Source of the DNA: SZUA-442 sp051011415
GTDB taxonomy: Bacteria; Actinomycetota; Acidimicrobiia; Spongiisociales; UBA5794
Assembly (NCBI GenBank): GCA_051011415.1
Contig: JBPCTY010000074.1
Span: forward strand, 1-6,577
Direction: 5' to 3'
Length of the DNA: 6,577 bases
The translations under genes and the position numbers were made by a program. The notes under the pieces were generated by a model, which saw only the letters and a list, made by a program, of their open reading frames with translations, was not told where the DNA came from and did not search any database. Below, piece by piece: positions 1-4,292 of the stretch. The first letter of the stretch is position 1. Every line of letters begins with the position of its first letter.

Positions 1-1001
1 TAGTCGCCGTGGCCGATACCTTCGAGCACGATCAGATCGGCGATCCCACCGCTCTGACGGATCTTTGTTTGCGTGCGGGCCGTGGCGCTCAAGAGGAGAT
101 CCCTCGTTCCTGAGACGAGGAATGTCGGAGGGAATCCGTCGAAACTGCCAAAGAGCGGAGACACCAGGGGGTCGGTCAGCTTGCGGCCATCGGCGTGGAA
201 GCGAACAGCGTTGACGTAGTCCTCGTGCCGCGGGATCACCCTGTCGATGCCGCGGTTGATGAACAGGGTGTCTCCTGTGTTGCTCATGTCGTTCCCAGGG
301 GTCCCGAGGTACAGCGCTCCGGGCACGTCGAGTCCCTCGCGGACGGCGCGTTGCACGGCGATGGTGCTGAGGTTGGCGCCGCCGGAGCTGCCGCCCAGAA
401 CGACCGTGTCGGCGGGACGCTCCGTGACTATCTGGCGATACACGGCGTATACATCGTCGGCGGGGGCGGGGAGGGGATGGTCAGGTGCCATCCGATAGTC
501 GATGGAAATAGCTGGGATACCGCACCGATGAGCAATCACGATCGCCTCCGCTACACCAGCGTCTCCACCGTTCAAGACGAATGCACCCCCGTGGACGTAC
601 ACGAGGAGGTGGTCGGTATGGCGGGGATCAATCACCGCAGGGGTGACGTGGAACACGTCGACGCCGGCAATAGTGTCCGCTGTAACGGTGGCGCCTACTG
701 CGTCGCGCAGCTCACGTGCCTTCTCAGCGGCCAGCTCGTCCGTTTGCGCAACTAACTCTCTTAGCGCGCGCTCATCGGCAGGCAGCAGCGGTGGGCTTGT
801 TGTATCAGGTTGCGGAGTCGCAGAGATCGAATCGCGAAGCGGCTGGCTCGCACCGTGAGGCACGGGAAGATCCCGAGGCCCGAGATGCCACACCTCTGAC
901 GGTCCACGGGTCGGCGCGACTGGGAATGAGCCAGCGAGGTGGTCACCGTCAGTTCCAGACGAGTCGCCATCAGCAGGCGTGATGTGTTCTGGGTCTTTCA
1001 C
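1..1001 (-). CDS. Alpha/beta hydrolase, HSL (hormone-sensitive lipase-like) family; 3' end cut by window edge
   Basis: This is a serine hydrolase of the HSL/alpha-beta hydrolase fold-3 group, probably a cytoplasmic carboxylesterase or lactonase; its substrate is unknown. I translated it directly: 333 residues from GTG at 1001 to the edge, with no stop. It shows the oxyanion-hole motif HGGA (residues 137-140, after LLVYV), the nucleophile elbow GGSSGG with Ser at about residue 205 (bases 389-387), the acid in SGTRDLLLS (Asp about 301) and the histidine in GIGHGD (about 331). The segment DYRMAPDHPLPAP is also typical. The GxSxG version differs from the usual GDSAGG. The first 40 or so residues are rich in D, P, G and S and look disordered; I see no signal peptide. 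GTG 1001 is chosen because GAAGGGA lies 4 bases upstream; GTG 893 and GTG 863 are later possibilities. Only the C-terminal few dozen residues appear to be missing. It begins 42 bases after the MBL gene stop, so co-transcription is likely. Similar proteins are often labelled monoterpene epsilon-lactone hydrolase, which I would not assert here. Confidence 0.9.
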   Translation of the reverse strand, partial: MKDPEHITPADGDSSGTDGDHLAGSFPVAPTRGPSEVWHLGPRDLPVPHGASQPLRDSISATPQPDTTSPPLLPADERALRELVAQTDELAAEKARELRDAVGATVTADTIAGVDVFHVTPAVIDPRHTDHLLVYVHGGAFVLNGGDAGVAEAIVIAHRCGIPAISIDYRMAPDHPLPAPADDVYAVYRQIVTERPADTVVLGGSSGGANLSTIAVQRAVREGLDVPGALYLGTPGNDMSNTGDTLFINRGIDRVIPRHEDYVNAVRFHADGRKLTDPLVSPLFGSFDGFPPTFLVSGTRDLLLSATARTQTKIRQSGGIADLIVLEGIGHGD

Positions 1002-1005
1002 AGCG

Positions 1006-1012
1006 TCCCTTC
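1006..1012 (-). promoter_or_regulatory. Ribosome binding site of the alpha/beta hydrolase
   Basis: The minus strand reads GAAGGGA, then CGCT, then GTG. It is a partial Shine-Dalgarno match with a short 4-base spacer. It supports GTG 1001 over the in-frame TTG at 1037, which lies too close to the preceding stop and has no purine-rich element of this kind in front of it. Confidence 0.45.
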
Positions 1013-1043
1013 GAGTTGTCCGTGTTGTCGCCGCCAACCGTAC

Positions 1044-2786
1044 CTATGGTCGGAACTGGTCGAAGGCGTCCAGTAGCTCGGTGGCGGCATGAAGGTCGCC
1101 GGTGACCTCGATGGCTCCACCCTCGATGAGCGACCCCGCCGTTGTGTGGCTCAGGTACAGCTCTGCCCACGTCTCAGCAGACATCGCGAGCGTGAGATCT
1201 GGTTCCTTGCCGTACTCGGCAGGCTTCGGTACAAACTCCGCAACGGCCCGGCGAACGTCGAGCCCCACCGAACCACCGTCGCCGAAGTCGAAGCGGACGA
1301 AGCTCACGATTTCGCCGGTCTTGGCTGGGTCGATACGCACCCGGAAGTAGTCCACGTACTTCGCCGGGTTCTCGACGATCTGCGCTCGCTGAGGTGGCAC
1401 GACACGAGCGATTCGAGCCTTGTCCTCGAGTTCGAGGGCCTGGGACATCAAGTGAGCTCTGTCATTGGCCCCGGCAGCGACGCGCGCCATATGCCGAAGG
1501 GCCCCAGCCTTCAATCGGCGAGCATCCTCGTTTGTCTTGTCGAGTAGATACACCTGATTGGCCAGCTTGGCGGCCCATGAGTATTCACCCTCGTCGAGGG
1601 CACCTCGCGCTGCGTCCAACATCGTTTCGGAACCGCCAACCAGTGATACCCAGCGCCGGGCCTCCTCGGCGGGGGTGATCGGCTTGAGGTTCGCTGCGTC
1701 GTTGTCGTACCAGCCGACTGTTTGGTAGAAGATCGCCGGGGGGTACGACGAGACCTCGCCGTACGTCTGCAGGTTCACCAACGGTTCGTCGAGGTAGTCG
1801 GGGAACTTGACAAAGTGGCGGAGCTCATCAGGACCCAAGCCAGCGAGGATGCCCCTGAGTGTCTGGTCGAGCACGAACCTGGCTCCGTCCATGTAGCTCA
1901 GCAGGGCGTCCTGGATCCTCTCCTTGCCGACGATCGGCCTGGCAGCAGCCGATATCAACACTTCGGGTTCAAGGTCCAGCGTGAACCGGAGCCCTGCGAT
2001 CCACTCCCTCGGATCACGGAACGTGTCCCCTCGTAGCGAGTACAGCTGCGGTGGCGAGTTCCAGAGCATCGTCGTAAAGACGATCCGGCGTTCCGGCAAC
2101 CAGACCGTGGTGTGCACTTTGTCGTCTGACCCGTACTCCGTGAAGAACTGCATCTCGATGCCGAGCACATCCATGACCTGCCCGTCCGTTACAGGAGTGT
2201 TCACGGGTAGGAAATCGATCTCGATCTCCTGCAGGTTGGTGGGGAGGATGTAGGCGTCCGGGCCCTCGGTTGGCATGTAGGTGTTGAACTGCGTCAGCAT
2301 GCGCGCGGTCAGATAGGGGGAGACCTCGGGGAAATAGGCGGGTGCACCGCCGGCACCGACGTTCTCAGCGACCACATCGTTCAGACCAGGATGACCGATG
2401 ACAAGCACGTCGTTGCCTTCGGCCAGAACCCCCGCTCCTGCCACAGTGTGGGAGTGGCCGTAGATGATCGCCTTCACAGGCTTGTCCGTGAAGTCCCTGA
2501 TGGCTTCGAGGATCAGTTCGCCATCGTGTTTGACGTCACCGGTGTCGAACGCGATGAGGCCGTCGTCAGCTTCGATGACAGCGGTTGGCGCCAACCCGAA
2601 GCCACCGAACACGTACACCCCAGGTACCGGGTTCTCGACCGTCGGCTCGAGGTACGCGACGCTTTCGGCGTTCTCGATGATGCGTCGATTGCCGATAGCG
2701 CCGTTCCCGGCCGTTGAGGTCTCCGTGGCAGCACCCATGTACGGGTCGGCAGCACCGATGGGAGCCTGATCAGGTTCGTTGGTCAT
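1044..2786 (-). CDS. Alkylsulfatase-like MBL-fold protein with dimerisation and SCP2-like C-terminal domains, degenerate metal site
   Basis: The 580-residue protein has the three-part plan of SdsA1/BDS1 alkylsulfatases. An MBL-fold domain covers about residues 45-310 (PGVYVFGGFGLAPT, FDTGD, AIIYGHSH). An alkylsulfatase dimerisation region covers about 355-470 (NLKPITPAEEARRWV, then GEYSWAAKLANQVYLLD). An SCP2-like sterol-carrier-type domain covers about 475-578. Linker motifs LYSLRGDTFRDPREW and RFVLDQTLRGILAGL also fit. The family's HxHxDH zinc motif is reduced to HSHTVA (residues 111-116): both histidines of HxH remain, but Asp and the next His are Val115 and Ala116. The later AEN block reads TTMLWN (238-243), and the family His before the W/P-x-x-G turn is replaced in ISAAARPIVG (278-287). 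A standard two-zinc sulfatase activity is therefore doubtful. There is no signal peptide, whereas several characterised alkylsulfatases are exported. ATG 2786 has GGAGG seven bases upstream. The hydrolase gene follows after 42 bases. Confidence 0.88.
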   Translation of the reverse strand: MTNEPDQAPIGAADPYMGAATETSTAGNGAIGNRRIIENAESVAYLEPTVENPVPGVYVFGGFGLAPTAVIEADDGLIAFDTGDVKHDGELILEAIRDFTDKPVKAIIYGHSHTVAGAGVLAEGNDVLVIGHPGLNDVVAENVGAGGAPAYFPEVSPYLTARMLTQFNTYMPTEGPDAYILPTNLQEIEIDFLPVNTPVTDGQVMDVLGIEMQFFTEYGSDDKVHTTVWLPERRIVFTTMLWNSPPQLYSLRGDTFRDPREWIAGLRFTLDLEPEVLISAAARPIVGKERIQDALLSYMDGARFVLDQTLRGILAGLGPDELRHFVKFPDYLDEPLVNLQTYGEVSSYPPAIFYQTVGWYDNDAANLKPITPAEEARRWVSLVGGSETMLDAARGALDEGEYSWAAKLANQVYLLDKTNEDARRLKAGALRHMARVAAGANDRAHLMSQALELEDKARIARVVPPQRAQIVENPAKYVDYFRVRIDPAKTGEIVSFVRFDFGDGGSVGLDVRRAVAEFVPKPAEYGKEPDLTLAMSAETWAELYLSHTTAGSLIEGGAIEVTGDLHAATELLDAFDQFRP

Positions 2787-2793
2787 GGCAAAG

Positions 2794-2798
2794 CCTCC
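2794..2798 (-). promoter_or_regulatory. Ribosome binding site of the MBL-fold gene
   Basis: The minus strand reads GGAGG followed by CTTTGCC and ATG. This is a strong core Shine-Dalgarno sequence at a 7-base spacing, and it fixes the start at 2786. Confidence 0.8.
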
Positions 2799-3011
2799 GT
2801 CCGGCCAACTTCAACGGTTGGTGTTGCCCGGAAGGTACCCGAGGCGAGGCGGTTCGACGGCGCATGACCGGCAATTCGGTGCGGCGTCATCGGTTGCTGG
2901 CAGCTTCGCACGAGGCCGCTCGGTTACAGCACATAATTCGCAGCTCACGCTCAGCGGGAATTGCAGTTTCACGGGGGTTGTATGCGATGGCACAGCGCTT
3001 AGGTCTCGATA

Positions 3012-3050
3012 CTTAGGAAACCGGTGCTCTATCCCCTGAGCTACGAGGGC
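3012..3050 (-). pseudogene. 5' half of tRNA-Arg(CCU), truncated after the anticodon loop
   Basis: On the minus strand the 39 bases from 3050 to 3012 match a tRNA 5' half position by position. There is a 7-base acceptor strand GCCCTCG, then TA, a 4-bp D stem GCTC/GAGC enclosing AGGGGATA, A26, the anticodon strand CCGGT, and the loop TTCCTAA with anticodon CCU at 3017-3015. One more base (G) follows, after which the sequence becomes TATCGAGACC. The expected return strand GCCGG, the T-loop motif GGTTCGA and an acceptor partner CGAGGGC are all absent between here and the MBL gene. The anticodon stem can form only two wobble pairs (U31-G39, G30-U40). A minus-strand reading gives ALVAQGIEHRFPK, a familiar false peptide produced when tRNA-Arg genes are translated. 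A functional tRNA cannot be made from this copy. It could be an integration scar, a rearrangement remnant or a duplicated half carried by an element. Confidence 0.85.
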
Positions 3051-3163
3051 GTTTCGGTAGCTTAACTGCAAGGGTTTTCCGGCCGTTGCTGTCGTGGCGG
3101 TCTTCGCGATTGCCGGGCACGGCGGTTGTTGAGAGCAGGCACTCGCAAACGCCCATGTCGGCG

Positions 3164-3187
3164 ACCGCCCCTGGTCAAGGGGGCGGT
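3164..3187 (-). terminator. GC-rich hairpin, possible terminator of the PFOR/DHOD operon
   Basis: ACCGCCCC (3164-3171) and GGGGCGGT (3180-3187) are perfect 8-base inverted repeats around an 8-base loop. The hairpin lies about 95 bases past the DHOD-like stop and upstream of the tRNA fragment. No U-run follows on either strand, so it is not a classical intrinsic terminator. U-less hairpins of this kind are proposed as terminators in high-GC bacteria. It could instead be an RNA-stabilising 3' end or have no role. Confidence 0.45.
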
Positions 3188-3281
3188 GCATGTGCGGTTG
3201 TCGACGGAGTCCCATGCATTGGCAGGCCCGAAACCGTAGCTCGCAAAGGCGCCCCACCAGGAACACCCGCGGCAGGTGTAT

Positions 3282-4292
3282 TCAGGGGACCTGCGACGTG
3301 TACGTCGTCAGGATCTTCATGTAGTTGGCACGCACGAATGCTTCCGGGTTCGGAGCAGAGCCGATGCTCATTGACCCCTTCATCTGCTCGATGGACTCAT
3401 ACTCATGTTCATCCAACCAGGTCTGCATCTCCGAGAGCATGGTCGACACCTGGCCAGCGCCTCCCCGGAGCAGGGCTGAAGCCATCATCGTGGCGTCAGC
3501 TCCGACGAGGATCGCCTTGAGGGCGTCTTCGGCCGTATGCACGCCGGAGGTGACGGCAAAGTCTGTCTGCACCTGTCCACGCAGGATTCCGATCCAGCGC
3601 AGCGGAAGGAGCAACGCCGTTCTCGGCGAGAGGCTGACACGTGGCACAACCTCAAGTGTTTCGAGGTCGATGTCAGGCTGGAAGAACCGGTTGAACAGCA
3701 CCAGGCCGTCTGCGCCGGCCTCGACGAGCTGGCGCGCCATGTGGGGCGTTGACGAGAAGTACGGACCGATCTTGACCGCAAGGGGAATTGTGACCTCGGC
3801 GCGGACCGCCTCAACCAGATTTAGATACCGCTTCTCGACATCGGGTCCAGACGCATTCGGATCCGTCGGGATCAGATACACGTTGAGTTCGAGGGCATCA
3901 GCCCCCGACTCCTCGATCTCGTGGGCGTAGTGCGTCCACCCGCCTCTCGTCGTGCCGTTCAGCGATGCGACCACTGGAATGTCGAGCGCTTCTTTCGAAG
4001 CGACGAGATGGCGCAGGTAGGCCTCGGTCCTGGTCGAGTAGTCCTCGTATTCGGGGAAGTACCCGGACAGGGATTCCGCGAACGAGTCGGAGGTGAGCTC
4101 GTAAAGGCGCTGCATCTCCATCGCCTCATGCTCGATCTGCTCCTCCCACAGCGATGGCAGCACCACGGCGGCCACACCTGCTTCCTGAAGTTCGACAAGC
4201 GAATCGATGGAGCTCGTCATCGGAGAAGACGACGCAACCACCGGATTCGGCAACTTCATCCCGAGATAGGTGGTGGACAGATCGGCGGTCAT
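3282..4292 (-). CDS. Dihydroorotate dehydrogenase-like FMN protein coupled to PFOR
   Basis: The 336-residue protein is a TIM-barrel flavoprotein of the PyrD/DHOD superfamily, of the type usually named dihydroorotate dehydrogenase-like. The N-terminal strand LGMKLPNPVVASSSPMT (10-26) matches the family opening. SLNGTTRGGW (110-119), ALELNVYLIPTD (133-144), VKIGPY (173-178, Lys174 a likely FMN contact) and TSGVHTAEDALKAILVGADA (248-267, FMN phosphate loop) follow in the expected order. The C-terminal block MKGSMSIGSAPNPEAFVRANYMK is typical of this subgroup. In true DHODs the loop after the LN pair is LNLSCPN-like and carries the catalytic Cys or Ser; here it is LNVYLIPTD, with neither. It is therefore unlikely to make orotate and probably oxidises or reduces another small molecule. 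It is cytoplasmic, with no signal peptide or membrane segment. ATG 4292 overlaps the PFOR stop by four bases (ATGA) and has AGGAGG four bases upstream. Translational coupling suggests a role in, or electron exchange with, the PFOR system; this is inference. Confidence 0.9.
   Translation of the reverse strand: MTADLSTTYLGMKLPNPVVASSSPMTSSIDSLVELQEAGVAAVVLPSLWEEQIEHEAMEMQRLYELTSDSFAESLSGYFPEYEDYSTRTEAYLRHLVASKEALDIPVVASLNGTTRGGWTHYAHEIEESGADALELNVYLIPTDPNASGPDVEKRYLNLVEAVRAEVTIPLAVKIGPYFSSTPHMARQLVEAGADGLVLFNRFFQPDIDLETLEVVPRVSLSPRTALLLPLRWIGILRGQVQTDFAVTSGVHTAEDALKAILVGADATMMASALLRGGAGQVSTMLSEMQTWLDEHEYESIEQMKGSMSIGSAPNPEAFVRANYMKILTTYTSQVP

Larger units (their letters stand above)
2787..3281 (-). 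other. 495-base intergenic region between the DHOD-like and MBL genes
   Basis: No protein gene is credible here. It holds a GC-rich hairpin (3164-3187), a 5' half tRNA-Arg gene (3012-3050) and, nearest the MBL gene, about 215 bases with no recognisable RNA or protein. The MBL gene must have its promoter in this interval unless transcripts run through from DHOD. TTATGT on the minus strand near 2935 resembles a -10 box, but I found no convincing -35 partner, so no promoter is annotated. Both the readable tRNA and its loss of the 3' half point to a recombination boundary. Confidence 0.7.

Noticed and set aside
195..755. A 186-codon open frame on the plus strand
   Set aside because: It is antisense to the alpha/beta hydrolase, whose minus-strand frame carries HGGA, GGSSGG, the Asp block and the His block in order.
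2900..2960. A sigma-70-like promoter for the MBL gene (TTATGT near 2935 on the minus strand)
   Set aside because: No -35 element at a proper spacing was found; a single hexamer is too weak to annotate.
2787..3050. A group I intron interrupting the tRNA-Arg(CCU) gene, as known in some alphaproteobacteria
   Set aside because: No 3' exon (GGTTCGA T-loop and CGAGGGC acceptor strand) occurs before the MBL gene, and no group I core motifs are visible.
2811..3266. A 151-codon open frame on the minus strand in the intergenic region
   Set aside because: It contains ALVAQGIEHRFPK, the known false translation of tRNA-Arg genes. It is Cys- and Arg-rich with no domain character, and runs across the hairpin and the tRNA half.
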